NCBI RefSeq assembly: GCF_001902635.1
Contig: NZ_MJAO01000014.1
Coordinates: forward strand, 93,242-157,241
DNA length: 64,000 bases
Reading direction: 5' to 3'
Source of the DNA: Serratia marcescens
Lineage (GTDB): Bacteria > Pseudomonadota > Gammaproteobacteria > Enterobacterales > Enterobacteriaceae
In this document: piece by piece, positions 45,160-55,173 of the stretch
Layout: every line of letters begins with the position of its first letter
Position numbering within the stretch: position 1 is the stretch's first letter
Position numbers and translations under genes: made by a program
Notes under the pieces: model-generated
What the model was told of the DNA's origin: nothing
The model's input: the letters and a program-made list of their open reading frames with translations, nothing else
The model's database searches: none

Positions 45160-46455
45160 TTACTTGGCTTTGCTCAGCAGCAGATTGGCCAGGGCGCGCA
45201 CGCCCAGACCGGTTGCACCGGCCGCCCACTGCTCCACCGCGCCTTTACGGTAGGTGGCGGAACAGTCGATGTGCAGCCAGCCTTGCTGGTAGTTCTTGAC
45301 GAAGTGCGACAGGAAAGCGGCTGCGGTGCTAGCGCCGGCGGTGTAAGCCGGGCCGGCCACGTTGTTCAACTCGGCGAAGTTGGACGGCAGCTGGCTGCGG
45401 TGGAACTCGGCCAGCGGCAGACGCCAGAACGGCTCGTGCTCGGCGGCTGCGCTGCTCAGCAGCTCCTGCGCCAATGCGTCGTCGAAGCTGAACAGCGCGT
45501 GATAGTCGTTGCCTACCGCGGTTTTCGCCGCGCCGGTCAGGGTGGCGCAGTCGATAATCAGCTGCGGATTCTGCTCGGCGGCGTCGATCAGGCCGTCGGC
45601 CAGTACCAGGCGCCCTTCCGCATCGGTGTTCATCACCTCGACGGTTTTGCCGTTGCGGTAACGAATGATGTCACCCAGTTTGAAAGCGTTGCCGCTGACC
45701 ATGTTGTCGGCGCAGCACAAGTACAGCTTCACGCGCTGCTTCAGACCGCGCGCCGCCGCCAGCGCCAGAGCGCCGGTAATGGTGGCCGCGCCGCCCATGT
45801 CAGCCTTCATCGAATCCATAAAGGCGCTCTGTTTCAGGCTATAACCGCCGGTATCGAAGGTGATGCCCTTGCCGACCAGGCAAGCGAACACCGGCGCATC
45901 CGGGTTACCGGTCGGGTTGAAGTCCAGCGCCAGCAGCACCGGCGGGCGCTCGGAACCGCGGCCGACGGTGTGGATGCCGGCATAGTTCTGCTCGCGCAGA
46001 TCTTCGCCCTTGGTGATACGGTAGCTGACGGCCTCGCAGCCGACGTCGCACATCAGATCGACGGCGCGGGTCGCCAGTTGTTCAGGCCCCAGCTCTTCCG
46101 CCGGCATGTTGATGGTGTCGCGCACCCAGTCAACGATCTTCAGGCGCTTATCCAGCTCCTGACGCGCGGCTTCCGGCAGTTCGGCCCATTCGACGTTGCG
46201 CTGCCCTTTCGGCCCGCGGTAGCCCTGCCAGAACGCCCAGCTGTTTTCCAAATCCCAACCGTCGCCGGCCAGCTTGACGTTTTTGATGCCCTGACCATCG
46301 ATTTTGCGGCCTGCGCGCTGGATCGCGCCCAGCTTGTCGGCGCCGGTCAGATGGATGGTCATCCCTTCGCCGTTGGTGCTCAGCAGCGCTTTCTCGCCCC
46401 AACGGGCGTCGGCAGGTTGTTGCGATAACGTGACTTGCATGAATTCTGTTGTCAT
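45160..46455 (-). CDS. pepB: Peptidase B (leucyl aminopeptidase family) PepB
   Basis: 431 residues, near E. coli (427). M17 metal and catalytic residues: [32 protein letters not shown] and the signature [15 protein letters not shown] cytoplasmic hexameric aminopeptidase with broad specificity. Follows iscX by 83 bases. Confidence 0.96.
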   Translation of the reverse strand: MTTEFMQVTLSQQPADARWGEKALLSTNGEGMTIHLTGADKLGAIQRAGRKIDGQGIKNVKLAGDGWDLENSWAFWQGYRGPKGQRNVEWAELPEAARQELDKRLKIVDWVRDTINMPAEELGPEQLATRAVDLMCDVGCEAVSYRITKGEDLREQNYAGIHTVGRGSERPPVLLALDFNPTGNPDAPVFACLVGKGITFDTGGYSLKQSAFMDSMKADMGGAATITGALALAAARGLKQRVKLYLCCADNMVSGNAFKLGDIIRYRNGKTVEVMNTDAEGRLVLADGLIDAAEQNPQLIIDCATLTGAAKTAVGNDYHALFSFDDALAQELLSSAAAEHEPFWRLPLAEFHRSQLPSNFAELNNVAGPAYTAGASTAAAFLSHFVKNYQQGWLHIDCSATYRKGAVEQWAAGATGLGVRALANLLLSKAK

Positions 46456-46538
46456 AGCCTTCTTACTCCGGATTATTCTTTTATTAATCTTGTCGGATAC
46501 AAAATAAACGGGCCGCCCATGGCAGCCCGTTACGCTAT

Positions 46539-46739
46539 TTACTCCGCTTCATCTAACCAGACCAGCAGGATCGCTTCCAGTATTTTTTCGTTGGAAGCCT
46601 GCGGATCGTCGTCGAACTCTTCCAGATCGCAGATCCACTGATGCATGTCGGTAAAACGCACGGTTTTCGGATCGGTGTCCGGGTATTGGTCGTACAGGGC
46701 TTCGCCGATTTCACGGCTGTCGGTCCACTTCAGTCCCAT
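46539..46739 (-). CDS. iscX: Iron-sulfur cluster assembly protein IscX
   Basis: 66 residues from [17 protein letters not shown] at 46739, equal to E. coli; preceded by GGAAGGAAATA. Acidic helical protein that binds IscS and iron and modulates cluster assembly. Separated from fdx by a complete ERIC element, so its expression as the tail of the isc operon may be altered relative to species without the insertion. Confidence 0.95.
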   Translation of the reverse strand: MGLKWTDSREIGEALYDQYPDTDPKTVRFTDMHQWICDLEEFDDDPQASNEKILEAILLVWLDEAE

Positions 46740-46762
46740 TATTTCCTTCCTCTCATTCAAGG

Positions 46763-46887
46763 ATACCCACTGGATTTCACGGTGCAGCTAGGCGGCAAGT
46801 GCGCGAATCCCCAGAAGCTTACTCAAGTAAGTGACTGGGGTGAACGCATGCAGCCAACAACGCTGCGGCTTGAAAGACAATGGGTAT
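46763..46887. repeat. Full-length ERIC element within the isc operon
   Basis: 125 bases bounded by ATACCC and GGGTAT. It contains the diagnostic core GAATCCCCAGAAGCTTACTC and AAGTAAGTGACTGGGGTGAA, then CGCATGCAGCCAAC and GCGGCTTGAA. It lies between fdx and iscX. Its right end provides one base of the fdx stop codon. Confidence 0.95.
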
Positions 46888-47222
46888 CAATGCTCACGCG
46901 CGTGGTTGACGGTGTAGCGCGGCATTTCGACCACCAGATCTTCGTCGGCGACCAGCGCCTGGCAGCTCAGACGGCTTTCCGGCTCCAGCCCCCACGCTTT
47001 GTCCAGCATGTCGTCTTCCAGCTCGCTGCTCTCTTCCAGCGAATCGAAGCCTTCACGCACGATGCAGTGGCAGGTGGTGCAGGCACAGGATTTCTCGCAG
47101 GCGTGCTCGATTTCAATGCCGTTGCGCAGCGCAACGTTGAGGATCGACTCCCCTTTTTCAGCTTCCAGAACCGCCCCTTCCGGGCAAAGATCTTGATGGG
47201 GCAGGAAAACAATTTTAGGCAT
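46887..47222 (-). CDS. fdx: ISC-system [2Fe-2S] ferredoxin Fdx
   Basis: 111 residues, same as E. coli. Cluster ligands in [12 protein letters not shown] (three of four cysteines) plus the later cysteine in SRLSCQALV, the adrenodoxin-type pattern. Supplies electrons for cluster assembly on IscU. Its TGA stop lies exactly at the border of the downstream ERIC repeat. Confidence 0.97.
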   Translation of the reverse strand: MPKIVFLPHQDLCPEGAVLEAEKGESILNVALRNGIEIEHACEKSCACTTCHCIVREGFDSLEESSELEDDMLDKAWGLEPESRLSCQALVADEDLVVEMPRYTVNHAREH

Positions 47223-47224
47223 GG

Positions 47225-49075
47225 TTAAACCTCATCCACAGAATGGCCAGCCAGCGCGCGGCGAATGGAAGCGTCCATGCGGCGTGCGGCAAAATCTTGC
47301 GTTTGTGCATCTAATGTTTTGATGGCGTCTTCGATAGCGGCGGGATCTTCCCCCTGCACCGCCTGCTGCAACGCCTGGGTCGCGGCGGCGATCGCCTGGC
47401 TTTCCGTCTCGCTCAGCAGCGCGGCGTCGGTGGCCAGCGCGCCCTGCAGGCTTTCCAGCACTCGCGCCGCTTCCACGCGTTGCTCCGCCAGCTTGCGCGC
47501 GCCCACGTCGCTTTGCGCGTTGGCCATCGAATCCTTGATCATACCGGCGATTTCACTGTCCGACAGACCGTAGGACGGCTTGACCTGGATCGACGCTTCG
47601 ACGCCGGTGGATTTCTCCATCGCGGTGACGCTCAGCAGACCGTCGGCGTCCACCTGGAAGGTCACGCGAATGTGCGCGCCCCCGGCAGGCAGCGGCGGCA
47701 GGCCGCGCAGCGTAAAGCGCGCCAGCGAACGGCAGTCCTGCACCAGTTCGCGCTCCCCCTGCAGCACATGGATCATCATCGCGCTCTGGCCGTCTTTAAA
47801 GGTGGTGAACTCCTGCGCGCGCGCCACCGGAATGGTGGTGTTGCGCGGGATCACTTTCTCCACCAGACCGCCCATGGTTTCCAGGCCCAGCGACAGCGGG
47901 ATCACGTCCAGCAACAGCATGTCGCTGTCCGGCTTGTTGCCCACCAGAATATCGGCCTGGATCGCGGCGCCGATGGCGACCACTTTATCCGGGTCGATCG
48001 ACGTCAGCGGCGTGCGGCCAAAGAAGGCGCCCACCTGCTCACGCACCAGCGGCACGCGGGTGGAACCGCCGACCATCACCGCTTCCAGCACTTCGTCGGC
48101 GGCGACGCCGGCGTCTTTCAGCGCACGGCGGCAGGCCATCAGCGTGCGTTTCACCAGCGGGGCGATCAGCGCCTCAAACTGGGCGCGGGTCACGTCGCCC
48201 TGCCAGCCGGCAACTTCGACGCGCACGCTGTCGGCATCGCTCAGCGCGATTTTGGCGGCAATGGCGGCATCCAGCAGTTGGCGCTGCACGCCGTGGTCGC
48301 TGCGATCGGCCACGCCGGCCTGCTCGCGTAGCCAGTCGGCCAGCAGGTGATCGAAGTCGTCGCCGCCCAGCGCGGAATCGCCGCCGGTCGCCAACACTTC
48401 GAACACGCCGCGGCTGAGGCGCAGAATAGAAATATCAAAAGTGCCGCCGCCCAGATCGTAAACCGCGATCACCCCTTCCCGGCCGGAATCCAGCCCGTAG
48501 GCGATCGCCGCTGCGGTCGGTTCGTTCAACAGGCGCAGGACGTGCAGGCCGGCCAGACGCGCCGCGTCTTTAGTGCCCTGGCGTTGCGCGTCGTCGAAAT
48601 AGGCGGGCACGGTGATCACCACGCCGTCCAGCTCCCCTTCCAGCGCCGCTTGCGCGCGCGCGGACAGAGCCCGCAGGATATCGGCGGAGACGCCGACCGG
48701 GTTAACCGGGCCGGCAGCGGTGACGATCAGCGGCAGGCCGTTGTCGCTGGCCTGGAATTGATACGGCAGGTTCGGGTAACGCTGCTGCACGTCCGCCAAC
48801 GAACGGCCCATCATGCGTTTGATGGAGCTGACGGTATTGGCCGGATCCTGCGCCGCCTGTTGGCGCGCCTCCCAGCCGACGCGCTGTGCGTCCGCCTGAT
48901 AATGCACCACCGAAGGCAGCAAATGGCGGCCCTGTTCGTCGGCCAGCGTTTCCGCCTGCCCGCTGCGCACCGTGGCGACCAGCGAGTTGGTGGTGCCTAA
49001 GTCGATGCCGGCGGCCAGACGCCGCTGGTGCGGCGCGGCGCTGAGGCCAGGCTCACTAATTTGTAATAAGGCCAT
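47225..49075 (-). CDS. hscA: Hsp70-type chaperone HscA
   Basis: 616 residues, same as E. coli. Nucleotide-binding domain with [29 protein letters not shown] and [12 protein letters not shown], then the substrate-binding domain, which recognises the LPPVK motif of IscU. Releases clusters from IscU with HscB. Two bases before fdx and 32 after hscB. Confidence 0.98.
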   Translation of the reverse strand: MALLQISEPGLSAAPHQRRLAAGIDLGTTNSLVATVRSGQAETLADEQGRHLLPSVVHYQADAQRVGWEARQQAAQDPANTVSSIKRMMGRSLADVQQRYPNLPYQFQASDNGLPLIVTAAGPVNPVGVSADILRALSARAQAALEGELDGVVITVPAYFDDAQRQGTKDAARLAGLHVLRLLNEPTAAAIAYGLDSGREGVIAVYDLGGGTFDISILRLSRGVFEVLATGGDSALGGDDFDHLLADWLREQAGVADRSDHGVQRQLLDAAIAAKIALSDADSVRVEVAGWQGDVTRAQFEALIAPLVKRTLMACRRALKDAGVAADEVLEAVMVGGSTRVPLVREQVGAFFGRTPLTSIDPDKVVAIGAAIQADILVGNKPDSDMLLLDVIPLSLGLETMGGLVEKVIPRNTTIPVARAQEFTTFKDGQSAMMIHVLQGERELVQDCRSLARFTLRGLPPLPAGGAHIRVTFQVDADGLLSVTAMEKSTGVEASIQVKPSYGLSDSEIAGMIKDSMANAQSDVGARKLAEQRVEAARVLESLQGALATDAALLSETESQAIAAATQALQQAVQGEDPAAIEDAIKTLDAQTQDFAARRMDASIRRALAGHSVDEV

Positions 49076-49107
49076 GTTGAAGCTTCCACAATCAGAATCA
49101 GAAGGTG

Positions 49108-49629
49108 TTACTCAAAACCCAGCAGTTTTTCTTCGAGTTGTTCAACCTGTTGCTGGAGTTTGTCCAAAAAGCGCAGCTTGCGCACGGTGTCGGCGGCGTC
49201 CGCCCATTGCTCGCCGTCCAGCTGCTGCAGCATCAGCGCGCTGCGCTGTTTGACCGAAACGGCCAGCCGCGCGCCGAAATCGGCCAGCAGGCTTTCCGCC
49301 TCCGGCTTGCGCTCAATGGCGTCGAGCTCCTCGCGCAGCTCCAGCTGTTCCATCAGAAACGCGGTATCGCGCATCGTATGCTGTTCGTTGCCCAGATCGA
49401 AGCCGTGCAAAGATAGCATATACTCCGCGCGTTTTAATGGGTGCTTCAGCGCCTGGTAGGCTTCATTGATGGTCGCCGCCTGCTGCAACGCCATCAGGCG
49501 TTCGCGCTCCGGCTGGTTGGCGAAACGATCGGGGTGGAATTGGCGCTGCAGATCCTGGAAGCGGGACGCAAGCAGGCTGCCGTCCACGGTGTAGCGAACT
49601 GGCAGCCCGAATAAAGTAAAGTAATCCAT
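49108..49629 (-). CDS. hscB: J-domain co-chaperone HscB
   Basis: 173 residues (E. coli 171). The J domain has HPD in [16 protein letters not shown], and a C-terminal three-helix bundle binds IscU. Stimulates the HscA ATPase and delivers IscU. Located between iscA (62-base gap with a palindrome) and hscA. Confidence 0.97.
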   Translation of the reverse strand: MDYFTLFGLPVRYTVDGSLLASRFQDLQRQFHPDRFANQPERERLMALQQAATINEAYQALKHPLKRAEYMLSLHGFDLGNEQHTMRDTAFLMEQLELREELDAIERKPEAESLLADFGARLAVSVKQRSALMLQQLDGEQWADAADTVRKLRFLDKLQQQVEQLEEKLLGFE

Positions 49630-49658
49630 AGCGTGCTCTGGGCGTTAGCGGATGAAGT

Positions 49659-49678
49659 TCCCCCGCCGAAACGGGGGA
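49659..49678. repeat. GC-rich palindrome TCCCCCG-CCGAAA-CGGGGGA
   Basis: Seven-base perfect arms in the iscA-hscB gap, with the same core as the palindrome at 2589-2610. No U-run follows, so it is more likely an mRNA-stabilising or REP-like element than a terminator. Confidence 0.5.
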
Positions 49679-49691
49679 GCACGATGGACTG

Positions 49692-50015
49692 TCAGACGTT
49701 GAAACTCTCGCCGCAGCCGCATTCGCTTGAGACGTTCGGGTTGTTGAACTTGAAGCCTTCGTTCAGGCCTTCCTTAACGAAATCAAGCTCGGTGCCGTCA
49801 AGGTAGACCAGGCTCTTGCCGTCGATGATCACCTTGATGCCTTTGTCTTCAAACACGATGTCGTCATCGTTGGCTTCGTCAACAAATTCCAGCACATACG
49901 CCATCCCGGAGCAGCCGGAAGTTCGCACTCCCAGACGCAGGCCGAGACCTTTGCCGCGGTTCGTCAAAAACGCCTGAACACGCTGCGCAGCGCTGTCGCT
50001 CATGGTAATAGACAT
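49692..50015 (-). CDS. iscA: Iron-sulfur assembly scaffold/carrier IscA
   Basis: 107 residues from [13 protein letters not shown] at 50015, as in E. coli; six extra codons to 50033 are dropped. A-type carrier cysteines: one in [10 protein letters not shown] and two in SECGCGESF at the C-terminus. Passes clusters to target proteins under aerobic conditions. Confidence 0.97.
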   Translation of the reverse strand: MSITMSDSAAQRVQAFLTNRGKGLGLRLGVRTSGCSGMAYVLEFVDEANDDDIVFEDKGIKVIIDGKSLVYLDGTELDFVKEGLNEGFKFNNPNVSSECGCGESFNV

Positions 50016-50069
50016 CACAACCTCACACTTCACATCAAAGCCCGGCGCGGCCGGGCCGACTCAGAAAAA

Positions 50070-50456
50070 TTACTTGGCGCTATGCTTGCTCTTATAGTCG
50101 GCAATCGCTGCTTTGATGGCGTCTTCAGCCAGGATCGAGCAGTGAATTTTGACCGGCGGCAATTCCAGCTCTTCGGCGATCTGGGTGTTTTTGATCGCTT
50201 CAGCCTGATCGAGCGACTTGCCTTTCATCCATTCGGTCACCAGCGAGCTGGAGGCGATGGCGGAACCGCAGCCGTAAGTTTTAAAGCGCGCGTCTTCGAT
50301 GATGCCTTCATCGTTAACTTTGATTTGCAGCTTCATCACGTCGCCGCAAGCCGGCGCCCCTACCATGCCGCTGCCGACGGTAGGATCTTCGTTGTCGAAA
50401 GAACCCACGTTGCGCGGGTTTTCATAATGATCGATTACTTTTTCGCTGTAAGCCAT
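50070..50456 (-). CDS. iscU: Iron-sulfur cluster scaffold IscU
   Basis: 128 residues, same as E. coli. Begins MAYSEKVIDHYENPRNVGSF. Cluster-binding cysteines are in GAPACGDVM, TYGCGSAIAS and HCSILAEDA, and the HscA recognition LPPVK precedes the last one. 24 bases after iscS. Confidence 0.98.
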   Translation of the reverse strand: MAYSEKVIDHYENPRNVGSFDNEDPTVGSGMVGAPACGDVMKLQIKVNDEGIIEDARFKTYGCGSAIASSSLVTEWMKGKSLDQAEAIKNTQIAEELELPPVKIHCSILAEDAIKAAIADYKSKHSAK

Positions 50457-50480
50457 GACCTTGCTCCTGAAACCTGAGAA

Positions 50481-51695
50481 TTAATGATGCGCCCATTCGA
50501 TGCTGTTGATATCCACGCCCTGCTTGAACATCTCCCACAGCGGGGACAGGTCGCGCAGACGGCCGATGGATTTACGCACCAGCTGAATGGTGTAGTCGAT
50601 CTCTTCTTCCGTGGTGAAACGCCCCAGGGAGAAACGGATCGAGCTGTGCGCCAGTTCATCGCTCATGCCCAGTGCGCGCAGCACGTAGGACGGTTCGAGG
50701 CTGGCGGAGGTGCAGGCTGAACCGGAGGAAACGGCCAGGTCTTTCAGCGCCATGATCAGCGACTCGCCTTCAACATAGTTGAAGCTGACGTTCAGGATGT
50801 TCGGTGCGCCGTGCTCCAGATCGCCGTTCAGATACACTTCTTCCATATCTTTCACGCCGTTCCACAGACGATCGCGCAGAGTGCGCAGACGCGCCATCTC
50901 TTCGGTCATCTCTGCTTTGGCAATGCGGTAAGCTTCGCCCATGCCGACGATCTGGTGAACAGGCAGGGTGCCGGAACGCATGCCGCGTTCGTGACCGCCG
51001 CCGTGTACCTGCGCTTCGATGCGGATGCGCGGCTTGCGACGCACGTACAGCGCGCCGATGCCTTTCGGGCCATAGATTTTGTGGCCGGAGAACGACATCA
51101 GATCGACTTTCAGCTTGCTCAGATCGATAGGCAGTTTGCCCACGCTCTGGGTGGCGTCAACGTGGTAGATGATACCGCGCGCGCGGCACATTTCGCCGAT
51201 CGCTTCGATGTCCTGCACCACGCCGATTTCGTTGTTGACGTGCATGATAGAAACCAGAATGGTGTCATCGCGCATCGCCGCTTCGAGATCCTGCAGGCTG
51301 ATGATACCGTTGCTCTGCGGCGCCAGATAGGTCACTTCAAACCCTTCGCGCTCCAGCTGACGGCAGGTGTCCAGCACGGCTTTGTGTTCGGTTTTGCTGG
51401 TGATGATGTGCTTGCCTTTTTTCTGATAGAAATTGGCAGCGCCTTTGATCGCCAGGTTGTCGGATTCGGTCGCCCCGGAGGTGAAGACGATTTCGCGCGG
51501 GTCGGCACCCACCAGTTCGGCAATTTGGTTACGGGCGATGTCTACCGCCTCTTCCGCCTGCCAACCGAAACGGTGGGAACGGGAAGCCGGGTTGCCGAAA
51601 GTGCCGTCCAGGGTCAAAAACTGCATCATCTTCTCAGCAACGCGCGGGTCGACCGGCGTCGTTGCTGAGTAATCCAGATAAATCGGTAATTTCAT
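50481..51695 (-). CDS. iscS: Cysteine desulfurase IscS
   Basis: 404 residues, same as E. coli. PLP lysine in [15 protein letters not shown], active-site Cys in [16 protein letters not shown], and the C-terminus INSIEWAHH. Supplies sulfur for Fe-S clusters, thiamine and tRNA thiolation. Confidence 0.98.
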   Translation of the reverse strand: MKLPIYLDYSATTPVDPRVAEKMMQFLTLDGTFGNPASRSHRFGWQAEEAVDIARNQIAELVGADPREIVFTSGATESDNLAIKGAANFYQKKGKHIITSKTEHKAVLDTCRQLEREGFEVTYLAPQSNGIISLQDLEAAMRDDTILVSIMHVNNEIGVVQDIEAIGEMCRARGIIYHVDATQSVGKLPIDLSKLKVDLMSFSGHKIYGPKGIGALYVRRKPRIRIEAQVHGGGHERGMRSGTLPVHQIVGMGEAYRIAKAEMTEEMARLRTLRDRLWNGVKDMEEVYLNGDLEHGAPNILNVSFNYVEGESLIMALKDLAVSSGSACTSASLEPSYVLRALGMSDELAHSSIRFSLGRFTTEEEIDYTIQLVRKSIGRLRDLSPLWEMFKQGVDINSIEWAHH

Positions 51696-51749
51696 TGCTC
51701 TTGTGCTCCGTACATCACTTCCAAAAACTAAAATGATTTCGCCAGCTGC

Positions 51750-52244
51750 TTATGCGCGCAGATTAACGTTGATAGTTTCTTGCGGACGACCGTTGGCCGT
51801 GCGGCGCGTATCGTTGTTTTGACGATCCGCCACCATCAGCACTTCCTGGTTGTTGACCAGTTCAGCCAGCGTAATGTTGTTCAGGAACCCGCTGATGCGC
51901 TCGCTCAGATCGCGCCACAGGGCGTGGGTCAAGCAGCGATCGCCGCCCTGACAGCCTTCTTTGCCCTGGCAACGGGTTGCATCTACCGATTCATCGACGG
52001 CAGTGATGACAGCGCCAACGGCGATCTCACCCGCGTCTTTACCCAGCAGATAACCACCGCCCGGACCGCGCACGCTGGCCACCAGGCCATTCTTGCGCAG
52101 ACGGGAGAATAATTGTTCCAGATAAGAGAGCGAAATACCCTGGCGTTCGGAAATATCCGCCAGTGGCACCGGCCCTTCCTGGGAATGCAGTGCTACGTCG
52201 AGCATAGCGGTTACGGCATAACGGCCTTTGGATGTCAGTCTCAT
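51750..52244 (-). CDS. iscR: Fe-S-dependent regulator IscR
   Basis: 164 residues. Rrf2-family winged helix ([37 protein letters not shown]) and the [2Fe-2S] cysteine triad in [13 protein letters not shown] near 92-104. Holo-IscR represses the isc operon; the apo form activates suf and other genes. First gene of the operon, with an IscR-type site over its promoter. Confidence 0.98.
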   Translation of the reverse strand: MRLTSKGRYAVTAMLDVALHSQEGPVPLADISERQGISLSYLEQLFSRLRKNGLVASVRGPGGGYLLGKDAGEIAVGAVITAVDESVDATRCQGKEGCQGGDRCLTHALWRDLSERISGFLNNITLAELVNNQEVLMVADRQNNDTRRTANGRPQETINVNLRA

Positions 52245-52280
52245 AGCTCAATGGTTACCTGTTGGTCAAATATGGCCGAA

Positions 52281-52312
52281 AGTCTGACATTCCTGAGTAA
52301 ATCAGTCAACTA
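52281..52312 (-). promoter_or_regulatory. iscR promoter with type 1 IscR site
   Basis: On the minus strand TTGACT (52304-52309) and CAGACT (52281-52286) are spaced by 17 bases. The overlapping ATAGTTGACTGATTTACTCA is like the type 1 IscR sites of the E. coli iscR promoter, giving negative autoregulation by the holo-protein. Confidence 0.7.
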
Positions 52313-52437
52313 TTTAACCTAGTAATTAACTCAAGTATTAGCACGTTTTGCACTGAGCAAGAACAAAGGTATATAAAATACATGTTATAACCTTTGGATA
52401 ACTAATACTATTGCCGCTAACCGTTACGCCGCATCAA

Positions 52438-53172
52438 TTAATTGCCTTGCTGTTTGTCCTGTTTCTCGATCGACGTCAGCATGCCGCGCAGGATATTCAG
52501 TTCCTGCCCTTCCGGGCGAGCGCGGGTGAACAGCCGGCGCAGGCGGCTCATCACCTGCCCCGGATGGGACGGGCGAATAAAGCCGGTGCGCTGCAGCGTC
52601 TGCTCCAGGTGCTGATAGAAACGCTCGAGGTCGTCCACCAGCGGATACGGCGTCTCTTCCAGCTGCGGCGCACCCGCCTGTTGGCGATCGAGGTAAGCCA
52701 CGCGCACTTCATACGCCAGGATCTGCACCGCCATCGCCAGGTTCAGCGAGCTGTAATCCGGGTTGGCCGGAATGGCGACGTGGTAGTGGCACTTCTGCAG
52801 TTCATCGTTGGTCAACCCGACGCGTTCGCGGCCGAACACCAGCGCCACCGGCGCGTGCTCGCCTTCGTGCACCGCGCGTACGCCGCATTCGCGCGGCTCC
52901 AGCATCGGCCACGGCAAGGTGCGGGAGCGCGCGCTGGTGCCCACCACCAGGCTGCAACCTGCGATGGCGTCGTCGAGAGTGTCAACGATGGTGGCGTTGC
53001 CGATCACGTCGCTGGCGCCGGCGGCCAAGGCGATGGCCTGGGAATCGGGTTTGATCAGCGGATTAACCAGATAAAGGTTGGTTAAACCCATGGTTTTCAT
53101 GGCTCTGGCGGTCGAGCCCATGTTGCCGGTATGTGAAGTCTCTACCAGAACAATGCGGATATTGTGCAGCAT
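52438..53172 (-). CDS. trmJ: tRNA (cytidine/uridine-2'-O-)-methyltransferase TrmJ
   Basis: 244 residues from [17 protein letters not shown] at 53172, near E. coli (246); the longer reading to 53205 is dropped. SPOUT-class motifs: [30 protein letters not shown] [15 protein letters not shown], and the C-terminal [17 protein letters not shown]. Modifies position 32 of tRNAs. Divergent from suhB, upstream of iscR as in E. coli. Confidence 0.96.
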   Translation of the reverse strand: MLHNIRIVLVETSHTGNMGSTARAMKTMGLTNLYLVNPLIKPDSQAIALAAGASDVIGNATIVDTLDDAIAGCSLVVGTSARSRTLPWPMLEPRECGVRAVHEGEHAPVALVFGRERVGLTNDELQKCHYHVAIPANPDYSSLNLAMAVQILAYEVRVAYLDRQQAGAPQLEETPYPLVDDLERFYQHLEQTLQRTGFIRPSHPGQVMSRLRRLFTRARPEGQELNILRGMLTSIEKQDKQQGN

Positions 53173-53241
53173 ACAAACTCTGAGCGTAGCGGAAAATCGC
53201 AGCATCTTAACACAGCCATAGGCAATTTGCCGAACAGCTGC

Positions 53242-53272
53242 TATACTTCGCGCCGTTTCCTGTTCTTTAACA
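53242..53272 (+). promoter_or_regulatory. suhB extended -10 and leader boxA (Nus antitermination element)
   Basis: TGCTATACT gives an extended -10 (TATACT at 53242-53247). Downstream in the leader, TGTTCTTTAACA (53261-53272) matches the rRNA boxA (TGCTCTTTAACA) at 11 of 12 positions. In E. coli suhB is autoregulated through Nus factors and a boxA in its leader; this site places the same circuit here. Confidence 0.8.
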
Positions 53273-53291
53273 TCCTAGTTGGAAGATACCC

Positions 53292-54095
53292 ATGCATCCG
53301 ATGCTGACTATCGCCGTGCGCGCTGCGCGCAAGGCCGGTAACCTGATTGCCAAAAACTACGAAACCCCGGACGCTGTAGAAGCGAGCCAGAAAGGGACCA
53401 ACGACTTCGTCACCAACGTCGATCGCGATGCAGAGCATCTGATCATCGACGTCATCCGCAAGTCTTATCCGCAACATTGCATCGTTAGCGAAGAACGCGG
53501 TGAGCTGATCGGCGAAGATCGCGATGTGCAATGGGTGATCGATCCACTGGATGGCACTGCAAACTTCATCAAACGTCTCCCTCATTTCTCCGTTTCCATC
53601 GCCGTACGCATCAAAGGCCGTACTGAAGTGGCCGTGGTTTACGATCCGATGCGCAACGAACTGTTCACCGCCACCCGCGGCCAGGGCGCACAGCTCAACG
53701 GTTACCGCCTGCGCGGCACCAACGCCAAAGATCTGGATGGCACCATCCTGGCGACCGGCTTCCCGTTCAAAGTCAAACAGCACGCGACCCCATACATCAA
53801 CGTGGTCAGCAAACTGTTCACCCAGTGCGCGGACTTCCGCCGCACCGGTTCCGCTGCACTGGATCTGGCCTACGTTGCCGCCGGCCGCGTGGACGGTTTC
53901 TTCGAAATCGGCCTGAAGCCGTGGGACTTCGCTGCGGGTGAACTGCTGGTGCGTGAATCCGGCGGCCTGGTGACCGACTTCGTCGGCGGCCACAACCACT
54001 TCAGCTCCGGTAACGTGGTAGCGGGCAACCCGCGCGTCGTGAAAGCCATGCTGGCGAACATGCGTGAAGAACTGAGCGAAGCGCTGAAGCGTTAA
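53292..54095 (+). CDS. suhB: Inositol-1-monophosphatase / Nus-complex protein SuhB
   Basis: 267 residues, same as E. coli. IMPase motifs DPLDGTANFI and WDFAAGELLVRESGG carry the Mg ligands. Besides phosphatase activity, SuhB is part of the rRNA antitermination complex, matching the boxA in its own leader. Ends at a strong terminator. Confidence 0.97.
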   Translation: MHPMLTIAVRAARKAGNLIAKNYETPDAVEASQKGTNDFVTNVDRDAEHLIIDVIRKSYPQHCIVSEERGELIGEDRDVQWVIDPLDGTANFIKRLPHFSVSIAVRIKGRTEVAVVYDPMRNELFTATRGQGAQLNGYRLRGTNAKDLDGTILATGFPFKVKQHATPYINVVSKLFTQCADFRRTGSAALDLAYVAAGRVDGFFEIGLKPWDFAAGELLVRESGGLVTDFVGGHNHFSSGNVVAGNPRVVKAMLANMREELSEALKR

Positions 54096-54115
54096 TCGCC
54101 AAAAGCGAATCGAAA

Positions 54116-54143
54116 AAAGCGCTGCTTCGGCAGCGCTTTTTTT
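54116..54143 (+). terminator. Intrinsic terminator of suhB
   Basis: AAAGCGCTGC-TTCG-GCAGCGCTTT with a run of Ts; the UUCG tetraloop makes it very stable. It can also serve the convergent zinc-exporter gene from the other strand. Confidence 0.93.
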
Positions 54144-54150
54144 ATGCCCG

Positions 54151-55173
54151 TTAGCGGGAGAAGGGCCTAATGCCACCGCCGAATTCCGGCTGCGCGCCGG
54201 CATACAGCAACAGCCCGGCGGCCAATAAGATCAGTCCGCCAGCCAGCGCCAGCGTGCCCCAGGCCACCGCACTCCAGGCGGCTGGCGCGCGCGAACGGCT
54301 GAGGCGCACCGCCAAGCGGCGGCTGTAATGCACCAGTAGCGCCAGCATGGAGATCGTCAACGACGTGCCGAACGCCATCACCAGCGCCGAGATCACGCCC
54401 CAGCCGAAGACGCCGATCACCTTGGAGAACAGCAGCACCAAAATCGCCCCCGAACAGGGACGCATGCCCATCGCCAGCACGATGGCGGTCTGGGTGCGCC
54501 AGTCGCTTCCCGCCTGCAGCTCGCTGTCGCTCGGCATATGCCGATGGCCGCAGCCGCAGTTGGCGCTGTGCACATGATCCGCCGCCAGCGGCGTCAGACT
54601 GTTGATGCGCAGCGCCGGTGCCGGGCGCATTGCCTTGATCGCCGCAGACAAGCGCTTTAACGCGCGCCAGCTCAACAGCACGCCAAGCAGCATGACCAGA
54701 ATAAAACTGCCCTTCTCCAGCCAAAAACTGCTTTGGTGCAGCTGGCGCGAGGAGAGTTGCAATACCACCAGCATCAGCGTGACCAACGCGATCGCCACCC
54801 CTCCTTGCACCAGCGAGGCGGCGAAAGTCAATTTCAGGCTGCTTTTCAACCGCGCCGGGTGGGTGGCCAGATAGGTGGCGATCACCACTTTGCCGTGGCC
54901 GGGGCCGAGCGCATGCAAGACGCCGTAGCCGAGGCTGAACAGCATCAGCGCCAGTCCGGCCTGCTGCGGCTCGGCCTTCACTTGCTGCAACAATCCCGCC
55001 ATCTGCTGGTGCAGCGCTTTTTGCCATACCACGCTCTGCATCAGCAACTGCGGCCAATAGTGCCACGCCAACAGCGCGGCCGCCGCCAGCGCCAGCGTAA
55101 ACGGCAGCAGCGGCCACAGGCCGAGGGCCCAATGGCGCCGGCGAACCGCCGATTGAGAGAGGTTTATCGACAT
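54151..55173 (-). CDS. ZevB-like metal exporter (NicO/RcnA superfamily)
   Basis: 340 residues, about seven transmembrane helices. Family marks: GYGVLHALGPGHGKVVIATYL in an early helix, a His/Cys-rich cytoplasmic loop (HVHSANCGCGHRH near 198-211) and AMGMRPCSGAILVLLFS. Similar to nickel/cobalt exporters and to Haemophilus ZevB. It starts inside the last 10 bases of the DUF1007 gene (ZevA-like), the usual zevAB pairing, so zinc export is the best guess; nickel or cobalt is possible. Confidence 0.83.
   Translation of the reverse strand: MSINLSQSAVRRRHWALGLWPLLPFTLALAAAALLAWHYWPQLLMQSVVWQKALHQQMAGLLQQVKAEPQQAGLALMLFSLGYGVLHALGPGHGKVVIATYLATHPARLKSSLKLTFAASLVQGGVAIALVTLMLVVLQLSSRQLHQSSFWLEKGSFILVMLLGVLLSWRALKRLSAAIKAMRPAPALRINSLTPLAADHVHSANCGCGHRHMPSDSELQAGSDWRTQTAIVLAMGMRPCSGAILVLLFSKVIGVFGWGVISALVMAFGTSLTISMLALLVHYSRRLAVRLSRSRAPAAWSAVAWGTLALAGGLILLAAGLLLYAGAQPEFGGGIRPFSR

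Noticed and set aside
53241..54203. 320-codon open frame antisense to suhB
   Set aside because: It runs across the suhB terminator and matches no family; explained by codon bias of suhB.
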